DNA of 64,000 bases from NCBI GenBank assembly GCA_964459305.1, contig CAYWNA010000016.1, forward strand, positions 30,335 through 94,334. Direction: 5' to 3'. Both the position numbers and the translations under genes were made by a program. Within the stretch, counting starts at the first letter, position 1; every line of letters starts with the position of its first letter. This DNA comes from CAYWNA01 sp964459305 (lineage in GTDB: Bacteria; Planctomycetota; Planctomycetia; Pirellulales; Pirellulaceae). Below are positions 1 to 8,653 of the stretch, in pieces. The notes under the pieces were generated by a model, which was not told the origin of the DNA, searched no databases, and saw only the letters and a list, made by a program, of their open reading frames with translations.

Positions 1-49
1 GACGCGGTACGTATCCGCGGCGCTAAGGAACAGGGCCGAAATAGAATCG

Positions 50-199
50 TCGTTTAACCGCAATACCGTTCAACAAAGCCGGAACTCGTAGCCGGATTCG
101 CAAGAATTCGGGCACCCATACCACCCAGGCAGCCTGAATTCTTGCGAATCCAGCTACATCGAACGTTAATTGAACGGTATTGCGTTTAACCGCAATACC
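50..199. repeat. Nested palindromic intergenic element
   Basis: The outer arms CGCAATACCGTTCAA (59-73) and TTGAACGGTATTGCG (170-184) are exact reverse complements. Inside them, GGATTCGCAAGAATTC (94-109) pairs exactly with GAATTCTTGCGAATCC (136-151). The motif TTTAACCGCAATACC occurs as a direct repeat at 52-66 and 185-199. The rest of positions 1-348 shows no supportable gene. The element lies downstream of the minus-strand dehydratase gene. Its TTTAACCGC end motif recurs at 14038-14261, 25608-25680 and 59576-59656, so it probably belongs to a dispersed family. Confidence 0.8.
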
Positions 200-348
200 C
201 TGGGCTATGTTGTGTGGACCCCGCTGAGCGTCAAATGATCATGGCTTCGACGTCTCAGGGGCCTTCCTCGAGCTACCGCCTCTGCCGGTAGTCAAGACTC
301 CAGCCTCTCTCAATGCCAGCGGTAACTTCGTTTTGCACCGCGTTTCGG

Positions 349-2235
349 CTACGCCGCACGACTCAACGGTGCGGCGACGGCAGGTTCCTGCCGTTGATAC
401 TGCGGGACGATCTGGCTCAACCGACTCAAGATCACATCTGAAGGGCCATCGGCGATGCGTGCCAGGTGGTCCAAGGTGTCGGATACTTCGTCCATGTCAC
501 TTCGATCGCATTGAGCCACCATGATCTTTGGATGCGAGGTCGGCAGGTGTTGCTCGCCGTCGCAGTGCAGTTCCTCGAAGAGCTTTTCGCCAGGTCGTGT
601 TCCCGCATACTCGATTTCGATATCTTCACCGGGTTTTAGCCCTGAGAGGCGGATCATGTCTTCTGCCAGGTCCCGAATCTTCACGGGTTCGCCCATGTCG
701 AGGACGAATATTTCGCCACCACGCCCCATGGCGCCTGCTTCGATCACGAGTTGCGACGCTTCGGGGATGGTCATGAAGTAGCGTCTCATGTCGGGATGGG
801 TCACCGTGACAGGTCCACCGGCAGCGATTTGCTCGCGGAAGATCGGTATGACACTACCAGCCGAGTCCAGCACGTTTCCAAAGCGTACCGTAATGAACCG
901 GCACTGGGACGAGTCGGCAAGTGCCTGCACGTAGAGCTCCGCCGCGCGTTTGCACGTTCCCATGACGCTGGTTGGATTGACGGCCTTGTCTGTGGAGATC
1001 ATCACAAACGAGGAAACACCATGCTGATCCGCTAGGTTTGCCAGGAGTCGAGATGCTAGCGTGATGTTCTTGACGGCTTCGCCGGGATGGGCCTCCATGA
1101 GCGGCACATGTTTGTACGCTGCAGCGTGAAAGATGACATCAGGCTGATACTCGCTGAGTACTTGGTTCATGCGCCGTTCGTCGTTGATGTCCGCGATGCA
1201 CACGTCAATGTGGGCATGCGGGGCAAGGACACGCAGCTCGCGTTCCAAGAAGAACTGACCGTTCTCAGAGCGGTCGACCAAGACTAGTCTTTTCGGGGAA
1301 AACTGAAGCAACTGGCGACAGATTTCCGAGCCGATGCTGCCGGCGCTGCCGGTCACCAAGAGGACTCCATCATCTAGCCAGCAATGGAGGTCTTGCATGT
1401 TGAGTTGGACGGGGTCGCGTCGGAGGAGGTCCTCGATGGACACGTGTCGCGGCCGAAGATCGACACTGCCACGCAACAACTGTTCGTAGCTTGGCAGCAC
1501 TTTGACGCTGACGTTTGCCCTGCGCCCTTCGTCCACCAAGCCACGGACTTGTTGGCCGGACAATTCGCCGGCAGTCATCAACACTTCGGGCACACCGTAT
1601 TCCGCAGCGAGATGGCACGTCTCATCGAGCATGCCGACCACCGGGACACCGCCGATGTTGCTCTGGAGAGATCTCTCGTCTTCGGCAATGAAACCCACCA
1701 CCATATACGGCAGTTTGGAGTTGCGGCGGATGGACCGGAGCAGTGCTTCGCCCGAGTCGTTCGCACCGACGATGAACACAGGTGTCTTGCCAACTGAAAG
1801 AAGCACCGAACCCCGACTTTCCTCCAAAAACCGAGCCAACGACCGTATGCCCCCGACGACGACGATCGTGAGCCCCCAATCCATCAAGAAGACGCTGCGA
1901 GCCGTCGTCACCGCGGGATGGAACAGATAGTCAGCCAGCAGCAACAACAGTGAGCTCGCCGTGATTGCCTTGATCATAGTCATCAAGTCGTAAAACGTCA
2001 CATAGCGAGTCCAGCCCTGATAGACACGAAACCAGCCGAAGAGTGCTAGCTTGATGAGCACAGCCCAGACAATCGTGATATACAACGCATTCCATTCCGA
2101 TTGGCCCAGTTTGCCGTCGAAACGCAGCCAATAACTGGCAAAATGGAGCGCAACGAACACGGGCAGCAAACCGGCAGCGCATATCACGTGACGGCGGTGA
2201 GGTCTGATCTTGGACAAAGTCGTCGGTGACATCAT
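349..2235 (-). CDS. Membrane-anchored NDP-sugar 4,6-dehydratase/epimerase (CapD/FlaA1/WbpM family)
   Basis: This 628-residue protein has the standard long form of the polysaccharide-biosynthesis dehydratase family. Four hydrophobic segments fill roughly residues 15-130. A CoA-binding-like Rossmann fold follows at about 152-270 (FIVGANDSGEALL), then an extended SDR dehydratase domain from about 290. The NAD-binding motif TGSAGSIG is at 295-302. The catalytic STDK is at 414-417. MGTCK (425-429) shows the Met-x3-Lys that replaces Tyr-x3-Lys in this family. Known members convert UDP-GlcNAc-type sugars to 4-keto-6-deoxy intermediates at the inner membrane for capsule, O-antigen or glycan decoration. 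The substrate cannot be read from sequence. The start is the first of two consecutive ATG codons. No glycan-synthesis neighbours are visible in this window; the locus may continue beyond it. Confidence 0.93.
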   Translation of the reverse strand: MMSPTTLSKIRPHRRHVICAAGLLPVFVALHFASYWLRFDGKLGQSEWNALYITIVWAVLIKLALFGWFRVYQGWTRYVTFYDLMTMIKAITASSLLLLLADYLFHPAVTTARSVFLMDWGLTIVVVGGIRSLARFLEESRGSVLLSVGKTPVFIVGANDSGEALLRSIRRNSKLPYMVVGFIAEDERSLQSNIGGVPVVGMLDETCHLAAEYGVPEVLMTAGELSGQQVRGLVDEGRRANVSVKVLPSYEQLLRGSVDLRPRHVSIEDLLRRDPVQLNMQDLHCWLDDGVLLVTGSAGSIGSEICRQLLQFSPKRLVLVDRSENGQFFLERELRVLAPHAHIDVCIADINDERRMNQVLSEYQPDVIFHAAAYKHVPLMEAHPGEAVKNITLASRLLANLADQHGVSSFVMISTDKAVNPTSVMGTCKRAAELYVQALADSSQCRFITVRFGNVLDSAGSVIPIFREQIAAGGPVTVTHPDMRRYFMTIPEASQLVIEAGAMGRGGEIFVLDMGEPVKIRDLAEDMIRLSGLKPGEDIEIEYAGTRPGEKLFEELHCDGEQHLPTSHPKIMVAQCDRSDMDEVSDTLDHLARIADGPSDVILSRLSQIVPQYQRQEPAVAAPLSRAA

Positions 2236-3010
2236 TGCATCATCCTTGATGCTCGATCCATTAGCCGGCCATGTTCCGTCGCCCAGAGTCCGTAACAGTG
2301 TCGAACGTCACGGCCATCATGGCCTACGAATAGAGGGCGATCACGATTCAAGGCAGTTGTAGTCAACGAAAGGACAAGATGTGAAGGAGTTGAGAAGTTG
2401 CCTTATCTCTGAACCAACTGTTGGACGAGGTGGAGACTCGAACGACGGGTCTTATAGCCATGCTCGCGTCTAGGATCAAGACAAATTGGGTAATCCTGGA
2501 CTGCTTGATCCAGGCCTTGATCATAACTCCGGCAGTTGCCAGCAGTGACAGCATAGTAACCCGAAGCGTAAGCGAGGAATGCAGCGAACTACAGCCTACT
2601 TCTCGCTTACGCTTCGGGTTTCGATGCCGGTGTTACGATCAACGCCCTCGATCCATGCGCAATCCCCATACGGTTCTGGGGAACTCCGGCCGCTGGCTAC
2701 TTTCGGGCCGAATGGCCAGAACTAGTGGAATAGGTAGTATGGCGCGTGTTTGTGCCGGTTCTTCCTGTAACGCCGACATAAACATAGCGACTGACACGTT
2801 TTCCGTACGGTGTACCGGCCATCAGCGACCTTGCAAGGACCGAGTTTGAGCTTATAGTTAGGGACTACGTGTTGCGTGAGACGTTTAGGTGCGACTCCTT
2901 TGCCGTTTTTCCGGCACCAGTCGAACCATCGAACCTAGTCAAACGTACAGACGTTTACTTAGCCAACACAGTCTACTTTGTTGCGTGTGACGCGAGGCGG
3001 AGAACATTTG
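2236..3010. other. Intergenic region with a palindromic element, upstream of the ABC operon
   Basis: This 775-bp gap separates two divergent genes, so promoters for both should lie here. No convincing coding frame is present. The recognisable content is the palindromic element at 2513-2642. The remainder is unremarkable and I could not assign -35/-10 boxes with confidence. Confidence 0.6.
2513..2642. repeat. Palindromic element, copy 1 (CTTGATCATAACTCC family)
   Basis: The inner stem AACCCGAAGCGTAAGCGAG (2558-2576) pairs perfectly with 2602-2620 over 19 bp around a 25-nt loop. The flanks (CCTTGATCATAACTCCGGCA on the left, TGCCGGTGTTACGATCAA on the right) form an outer imperfect stem. The whole unit recurs at 14054-14187 with the same arms, but the loop there is the reverse complement of this one. 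Confidence 0.88.
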
Positions 3011-3952
3011 ATGGATATGCCAGCCACTGCGGATTCGACCTCTTTGGCCCCGGATGCATCTGCTGGAGACGAGAACGATGTCGTCATCGAAGCCAGGAAT
3101 CTGACGAAAGTTTACCGCGATTTCTGGGGGCGTCAAAAAGTCCGGGCGTTGAAGGCTTTGGATCTGGAAGTCCAACGCGGTGAGATTTTCGGCCTGCTGG
3201 GCCCCAATGGATCGGGCAAGACGACCACCATCAAGCTGCTGCTGGGGCTTCTGTTTCCCACCAGCGGTCAGGCCTTGGTCTTTGGCAAGGAAGCCAGCGA
3301 CGTGTCCAAGAACGAGCGGCTCGGGTACTTGCCGGAAGAGTCGTATCTGTACAAATTCCTTACCGCCGAAGAAACACTCGATTTCTACGGTCGCCTGTTC
3401 GACATGCCGACATCCGAGCGGAAGGACCGTATCGAGGAACTCATCGAAATGGTCGGCCTCGATTGGGCTCGACGCCGGCAGTTGAAAGAATACTCCAAAG
3501 GGATGACCCGCCGCATCGGTTTGGCCCAGGCACTGATCAACGATCCTGAGTTGATCCTATTGGACGAGCCAACCACCGGTTTGGACCCCATCGGCACCCG
3601 CGAAATGAAGGATCTGATCCTCCGGCTGCGCGACGAGGGCAAGACGGTGTTGATGTGCAGTCATCTCCTGGCCGACGTCCAGGACGTCTGCGACCGCATC
3701 GCCATTCTGTACCAGGGGGAACTGAAGGAACTGGGACGAGTGGACCGTCTGCTGACGGTGCGCGATGTGACGCAGATCCAGGCGAAAGGCCTGAGCGACG
3801 AGGCCCAAAAAGAAATCAAGGCCGTGATCGAGAAGCACGGCGCCAAGTTGTTGTCAATGGATAATCCTACCTCGACCTTGGAAGAGCTATTCCTGAACAT
3901 CGTACGGGACAGTGAAGCTCGACCGGGGCGGCGGGCCCAAGAAAAGCGATAG
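3011..3952 (+). CDS. ABC transporter ATP-binding protein (NatA/CcmA-like)
   Basis: A 313-residue cytoplasmic ATPase of an ABC-2 type exporter. Walker A GPNGSGKTT is at residues 64-72, the signature YSKGM at 161-165, Walker B LILLDEP at 181-187, the D-loop follows as TTGLDPIG, and the switch histidine is in MCSHLL. ATP hydrolysis would drive the permease encoded 12 bp downstream. The ATG at 3011 is preceded by GGCGGAG at a good distance. An upstream in-frame TTG at 2978 is less likely because the family normally begins just before the NLTKVY strand. This is the first gene of a five-gene plus-strand operon ending at 10527. The transported substrate is unknown. Confidence 0.95.
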   Translation: MDMPATADSTSLAPDASAGDENDVVIEARNLTKVYRDFWGRQKVRALKALDLEVQRGEIFGLLGPNGSGKTTTIKLLLGLLFPTSGQALVFGKEASDVSKNERLGYLPEESYLYKFLTAEETLDFYGRLFDMPTSERKDRIEELIEMVGLDWARRRQLKEYSKGMTRRIGLAQALINDPELILLDEPTTGLDPIGTREMKDLILRLRDEGKTVLMCSHLLADVQDVCDRIAILYQGELKELGRVDRLLTVRDVTQIQAKGLSDEAQKEIKAVIEKHGAKLLSMDNPTSTLEELFLNIVRDSEARPGRRAQEKR

Positions 3953-3964
3953 TCGTGTAGTCTT

Positions 3965-5824
3965 ATGCCACGTGAAAATGAAATCCTCCCATTCGTTGAC
4001 TGGCTGGTGTTTCCAGGCATCGGTGAGTACGGCGCGCTCCTCACCTTTGCTTTTGTTGCCGCCGGGTTGATCTTGATCTCGATCCTTGTCGCGTACCTGC
4101 GAATGGTCGTTCTGCTGGGGCCGGGCGAGGCGTTCTATGCCGTTGCCAAAGCAATCGCAAAGGCGATCACCGACGACCTGCCTAATACCTCCGTGCGCCG
4201 GATACTGGCGATGGCCCGACTCGCCGTTCAAGAAGCACTGCGTCGTCGTGTCTTGGTAGGTTTCGCCATTTTTGCGGTGGTGCTGTTGTTTGCTAGCTTG
4301 TTCCTGGACGTCAGGAGCGATCACCCGGCACGTTTGTATGTGAGCTTCGTGCTAACGGCGATTGAGCGTTTGATTTTGATTCTTGCCGTGCTGCTCAGCA
4401 CGTTTAGTCTGCCGAACGACATCAAGCACCGCACGATTCACACGGTCATTACCAAGCCGGTACGAGCTGGCGAGATTGTGCTCGGACGGATCGTGGGATT
4501 TGGCGCGGTCGGCACAGCGTTGTTGGTGGTAATGTGCGCGATTAACTACGGATTTGTGGTACTCGGGCTGAAGCACTCTCATACCATCGACCCAGAGGAC
4601 ATGGAACGTGTCGCGGCCAGCGCCGACCAAAGCGAGCTTCGGCAGGGCGTGACGTATCTGCCTCCTCCGAGTCGATACTATCAACAAAGGTCGTACCATC
4701 GTCACGAGGTTACGATCGGAGCGGATGGTGTAGGTCGGACAGACGCGAAGATGGACCACTATCACGTCGTTCGCGCGGATGGCGAGGGGGCGGACGCGAC
4801 CTATGAAGTTGGGTCGCCACAGGGTGGCCTGGTGGCCAAGGTGCCAATCTACGGCAAGCTGCGATTCATGGATCGAACGGGCAAGCCAGGTGCCGGAATC
4901 AGTGTTGGCAAGGAATGGACTTATCGCAAGTACATCGAAGGCGGTTCGCTGGCCGCGGGGGCGTGGACGTTCGAAGGGATTACGCCGCAACGATTCCCCG
5001 ATCACATTCCGCTGGAAATGACCCTTAGCGTCTTCCGTACCTACAAGGGCGACATTGTCTCCGGGATCGGCGGGTCCATCACGGTCAAGAATCCAAAGAC
5101 GTTACTGGAAAGCGAACCGGTCTTGTTCACCGCCACCGAGTTCGTTACTGGCGAGGAGAGGATCCCGCGGAGCCTGAAGGCTCTCAATCCAGATGGTACC
5201 CTTCGCGACGTCGACCTGTTCGAGGACTTGGTCGACGAGAATGGGAGAGTGGAAATCTGGATCCGATGCATGGACCCCTCCCAGTACTTCGGGATGGCTC
5301 AAGCCGACGTGTATATCCGAGGCGCCGACGGCTATTTCGCCTGGAATTTTGTTAAGGCCCACATCGGCATCTGGTTCCAGATGATCATCATCACTTGTTT
5401 CGGGGTGACGCTGAGCACGTTTTTGAGCGGCCCTGTTGCCATGTTCGCCACGTTTATCGCGTACACCGTGGGGCTGTTCAAGGACTTCATCATCGACGTC
5501 GCCACGGGGAGCCAGCCGGGAGGCGGCCCGTTGGAGTCGTTTCTCCGCATCATCACCCAAAAGAATATCATCATCGAACTGGACATAGGGCCGGCGATCG
5601 ACCCGGTAGTCAAGAGTATCGACAAGGTGTTCATGGGCTGCATGTGGCTGGCTGCCAAAATATTCCCAGACTACTCCGCCCTCAACACGTCCAAATTTGT
5701 GGCGTACGGCTTCAACATTGACGGAAATCTCGTGCTGCAGCACTGCCTGATCACCGCAGCCTTCGTTCTTGTTCTATCAGTCTTCGGCTATTTCTTCTTG
5801 AAATCACGGGAAATCGCGGGATGA
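3965..5824 (+). CDS. ABC-2 type transporter permease with a large extracytoplasmic loop
   Basis: A 619-residue membrane protein. Hydrophobic segments lie near residues 20-45, 95-115, 130-150 and 170-195, followed by about 260 mostly hydrophilic residues (about 200-465), and then further segments at roughly 470-510 and near the C-terminus (595-615). Long soluble loops between helices 4 and 5 are known in gliding- and NosY-like ABC-2 permeases, but this loop has no recognisable motif. It directly follows the ATPase gene. Its stop overlaps the next start by 4 nt (ATGA at 5821), indicating translational coupling. It probably forms the membrane half of the exporter; substrate unknown. Confidence 0.88.
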   Translation: MPRENEILPFVDWLVFPGIGEYGALLTFAFVAAGLILISILVAYLRMVVLLGPGEAFYAVAKAIAKAITDDLPNTSVRRILAMARLAVQEALRRRVLVGFAIFAVVLLFASLFLDVRSDHPARLYVSFVLTAIERLILILAVLLSTFSLPNDIKHRTIHTVITKPVRAGEIVLGRIVGFGAVGTALLVVMCAINYGFVVLGLKHSHTIDPEDMERVAASADQSELRQGVTYLPPPSRYYQQRSYHRHEVTIGADGVGRTDAKMDHYHVVRADGEGADATYEVGSPQGGLVAKVPIYGKLRFMDRTGKPGAGISVGKEWTYRKYIEGGSLAAGAWTFEGITPQRFPDHIPLEMTLSVFRTYKGDIVSGIGGSITVKNPKTLLESEPVLFTATEFVTGEERIPRSLKALNPDGTLRDVDLFEDLVDENGRVEIWIRCMDPSQYFGMAQADVYIRGADGYFAWNFVKAHIGIWFQMIIITCFGVTLSTFLSGPVAMFATFIAYTVGLFKDFIIDVATGSQPGGGPLESFLRIITQKNIIIELDIGPAIDPVVKSIDKVFMGCMWLAAKIFPDYSALNTSKFVAYGFNIDGNLVLQHCLITAAFVLVLSVFGYFFLKSREIAG

Positions 5825-7557
5825 GCCAAAACATCTCCTTCATCCGAAAGGTGGTCTACGGCGCGGCGATTGTGCTGCTGTTGTTTCCACTGATCTACAT
5901 AGGCCAACCGGCCACACGCGACAGTGCGGGTGGGAAACTTGCCCAATTGCGCCACGAGCACGGCTTGGCACAAGCGAACTTGGGCGAGATCGATCCGGCC
6001 AGCGAATCCATGAAGTTGGCGACGTTGGGCCTGCGAGGCGTGGCGGCCAACGTCCTATGGGAAAAGGCATTCGAGTATAAGAAAAAGGAGGACTGGGACA
6101 ACCTGTCCGCCACCCTGAATCAGATTACGAAACTGCAGCCCAACTTCATTTCTGTCTGGGAGTTCCAGGCGCACAACCTGTCTTACAACGTCTCGGCCGA
6201 ATTCGATAATTATCAACATCGGTACCATTGGGTAAAGAAAGGAATCAGCTTCCTGATCGACGGCACGCACTACAACCGCGACAATCCGCGGCTTCTGCAG
6301 CAGACGGGTTGGTTCTTGGGACAGAAGATGGGCCGGGCCGACGAGCACGTGCAGTTCCGGCAGATGTTTCGCGAAGATGACGTCTTTCACAACGAACTCA
6401 ACACGGAGGTGGTTGTCGACGACGGCGCCGGATACGACGGTCGGCCCGACAATTGGCTTGTCGGTCGCCTTTGGTACGAGCGGTCAGAACGAGCCGTTGA
6501 CAGGGGGGCACCGTTGAAAGGCAAGAGCCCTCTGCTTTTCCGCTCCAGCGCGCCCATGTCGCTGATCAACTATGCCTCAACAATTGAACAGGAAGGAATC
6601 CTGGGACAGACAGCGCGGCGAGCGTGGTCCGAAGCCGACGAAGCTTGGGCGGCATACGGGACACTGCAGATTCCCACCACGTGGGGCCACAATGTACGCT
6701 TGGGTGAGCGAGAAAAAACGCTAGAGGAATGCGAACGGATGCAGCAAAGGCTGGATGAAATGCTACCGGGCGTCCGCGAGCAGGTAAAGCAGGATAAGAT
6801 TGCGGCACTGAGCCCCGATGAACGTTCTGCGCTGGAGACTCCGGCGGAGGAATTGACGGAGGAAAACGCCGGACTTCACTACGAGGCTCACAGGAAGACG
6901 AACGTGACCCATGCGGAAGTCGCCGAGCGGGCTCCTGCGGACTTGCGCGACAAAGCCGTCAAGTTGGTGACGCGGCTCGTCGACCACGAGATTCTCGCGA
7001 GGCGAATTCACCATTATCGTGGAATCGTCAATTACGAGTACTGGGATACGCGTTGCGATGCCGAGCAAACCGAGACGGCGGTCGCGGCTCGACAGTTCAT
7101 TTACGATGCCAAGAAAGCCCAAGAGGCCGCCGAGTTGGTGAAGGCCCGCGGATTGTACGAGCAGGCTTGGGAGAAGTGGAAGGCGTTATTTGACCAATAC
7201 CCGAGCCTGATGGAGGACGTCGAAGCGGAAGACCTCGTCAAGATGATAAAGCGTTACCGGCGGCTGCTCCAGCAATTGGACGAGGAAATAGCGCAAGATT
7301 TTATTCTGCGCGATTTCATCGTCAAACGCGGCACCGAAGACTTGGCCGACTTGTTCAGGGGCGAGACAACGACGGACACGCCCGATGGCCAAGACACCTC
7401 GGAACCTACCGGCGGCGAATCCGCGCCTGCCGAGAGCGACGACACCGCCGAAGCGAAGGCAGACGCCAAACCTGCCGCACCCACCACCGGCGAGCCGCCC
7501 GCCGACGAAGCCACCGACCCTGCCAAACCGGACGATAGCGCCCAAGAGCAAGAATGA
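5821..7557 (+). CDS. Membrane-anchored helical (TPR-like) protein of the ABC operon
   Basis: A 578-residue protein with one N-terminal transmembrane segment (about residues 11-28, AAIVLLLFPLIYI) and a long helical extracytoplasmic region. Its helix periodicity resembles TPRs (for example WEKAFEYKKKEDWDNLSATL at about 79-98). The last 70 residues are Ala/Glu/Pro/Thr/Asp-rich low complexity and probably disordered. I recognise no catalytic motif. Coupling to the permease by a 4-nt overlap suggests an accessory component of the exporter or its cargo, which is inference. The family appears to be uncharacterised. Confidence 0.8.
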   Translation: MSQNISFIRKVVYGAAIVLLLFPLIYIGQPATRDSAGGKLAQLRHEHGLAQANLGEIDPASESMKLATLGLRGVAANVLWEKAFEYKKKEDWDNLSATLNQITKLQPNFISVWEFQAHNLSYNVSAEFDNYQHRYHWVKKGISFLIDGTHYNRDNPRLLQQTGWFLGQKMGRADEHVQFRQMFREDDVFHNELNTEVVVDDGAGYDGRPDNWLVGRLWYERSERAVDRGAPLKGKSPLLFRSSAPMSLINYASTIEQEGILGQTARRAWSEADEAWAAYGTLQIPTTWGHNVRLGEREKTLEECERMQQRLDEMLPGVREQVKQDKIAALSPDERSALETPAEELTEENAGLHYEAHRKTNVTHAEVAERAPADLRDKAVKLVTRLVDHEILARRIHHYRGIVNYEYWDTRCDAEQTETAVAARQFIYDAKKAQEAAELVKARGLYEQAWEKWKALFDQYPSLMEDVEAEDLVKMIKRYRRLLQQLDEEIAQDFILRDFIVKRGTEDLADLFRGETTTDTPDGQDTSEPTGGESAPAESDDTAEAKADAKPAAPTTGEPPADEATDPAKPDDSAQEQE

Positions 7558-7681
7558 GGCAGCGGAACGAAAACAGTCTGCCAGTCGCTGAATTCGCAAG
7601 AACTCACTCTGAGCGATTCTACCGCGATCCCTGCCCGTTCTCGGAACGGCCTTTCTGTACATCACAACTTGCGTTCGAGAA

Positions 7682-8653
7682 TTGCGACCGTGGCGCCGGC
7701 GCGTTCTGCCGCCGAAAACCGCCGCAATAAAACGCATACTTCAAAGGTTTGCATTCCGCCGAGGGGCGATTGCTTGTTATGCGGACCGCATAGCGCGCCG
7801 CCCGAATCTGGGTACCTATGTCAACGACCTGCCAATCACAACGCTGGCCGAAGATCGGATCACGTTTCCAGTAGCAGGTGCAGCCGACGAGCCGGCCAAC
7901 CCACTCCGAAACGTCCCCGACTGGGAACGCTGGAACGACTACGGGATCGGACTTCTGCTCAAAGGCAACGCGGAACTGCGACAGGCAGCCGAAGCATTCG
8001 CAGAAGTGGAGACGCTGGGCCGATGCGACGGACCATTGAATCTTGCGCGAGTGTATTACGCCGAAGGCCGACTGGGCGAAGCGGTAGATGCGATTCGCCG
8101 GGCTGCAGACCACCAGCATCCGCCCGCACCCGCATGGACGCTTTCATGGCTGAGTGGATTGGTGAATCGACAGCAAGGGTATCTGGCTGAAGCGGAGAAG
8201 AACTTCCGCAGCGTGCTGGACGACCGCACCCAGGAGATGATTCTCCGCCGTTTCGATTTCTCGCTCGATTACGAAATCGTCAATCTCCTGGGCGAGACGC
8301 TGTTTGACCGGGCCAAGCAGTTTCGCGGCCGCAGTCGCCGTGACGGGCGCACGAATATGCTGGAAGAAGCGGCCCGGTCGTTTCAAAGGACGTTGACGAT
8401 CGACCCGGAAAATGTGACCGCGCACTACAACCTCAACTTGCTCTACGCGCAACTCGGCCGGCAGGACGAAGCGGCGGCTCATGCTGCGCTGCATGCCAAG
8501 TACAAGCCCGATGACAATGCACGTGATCGAGCGGTGCTGTTGGCGCGCAAGCGATATCCGGCCGCCAATCACGCCGCAGAGAAAGTCGTTATCTATTCTC
8601 TCAAGCCAGCGGCGGCGCCGGGACCAGACGCGCCAGGAGACCACTCACCGTGA
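7682..8653 (+). CDS. TPR protein, probably N-terminally truncated
   Basis: Up to 323 residues, with TPR-type repeats at about 75-300 (AEAFAEVETLGR, LNLARVYYAEGRLGEAVDAI, FQRTLTIDPENVTAHYNLN). The first plausible start is a TTG at 7682 with no clear ribosome site. The frame is open upstream to a TGA at 7610 with no ATG in between. The N-terminus therefore looks eroded or uses an unusual start. In planctomycetes, proteins of this kind that precede CRTAC1 genes are often longer, with N-terminal multi-haem CxxCH domains. None is present here, so loss of an N-terminal module is a reasonable inference. The 3' end overlaps the next gene by 4 nt (GTGA). Confidence 0.72.
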   Translation: MRPWRRRVLPPKTAAIKRILQRFAFRRGAIACYADRIARRPNLGTYVNDLPITTLAEDRITFPVAGAADEPANPLRNVPDWERWNDYGIGLLLKGNAELRQAAEAFAEVETLGRCDGPLNLARVYYAEGRLGEAVDAIRRAADHQHPPAPAWTLSWLSGLVNRQQGYLAEAEKNFRSVLDDRTQEMILRRFDFSLDYEIVNLLGETLFDRAKQFRGRSRRDGRTNMLEEAARSFQRTLTIDPENVTAHYNLNLLYAQLGRQDEAAAHAALHAKYKPDDNARDRAVLLARKRYPAANHAAEKVVIYSLKPAAAPGPDAPGDHSP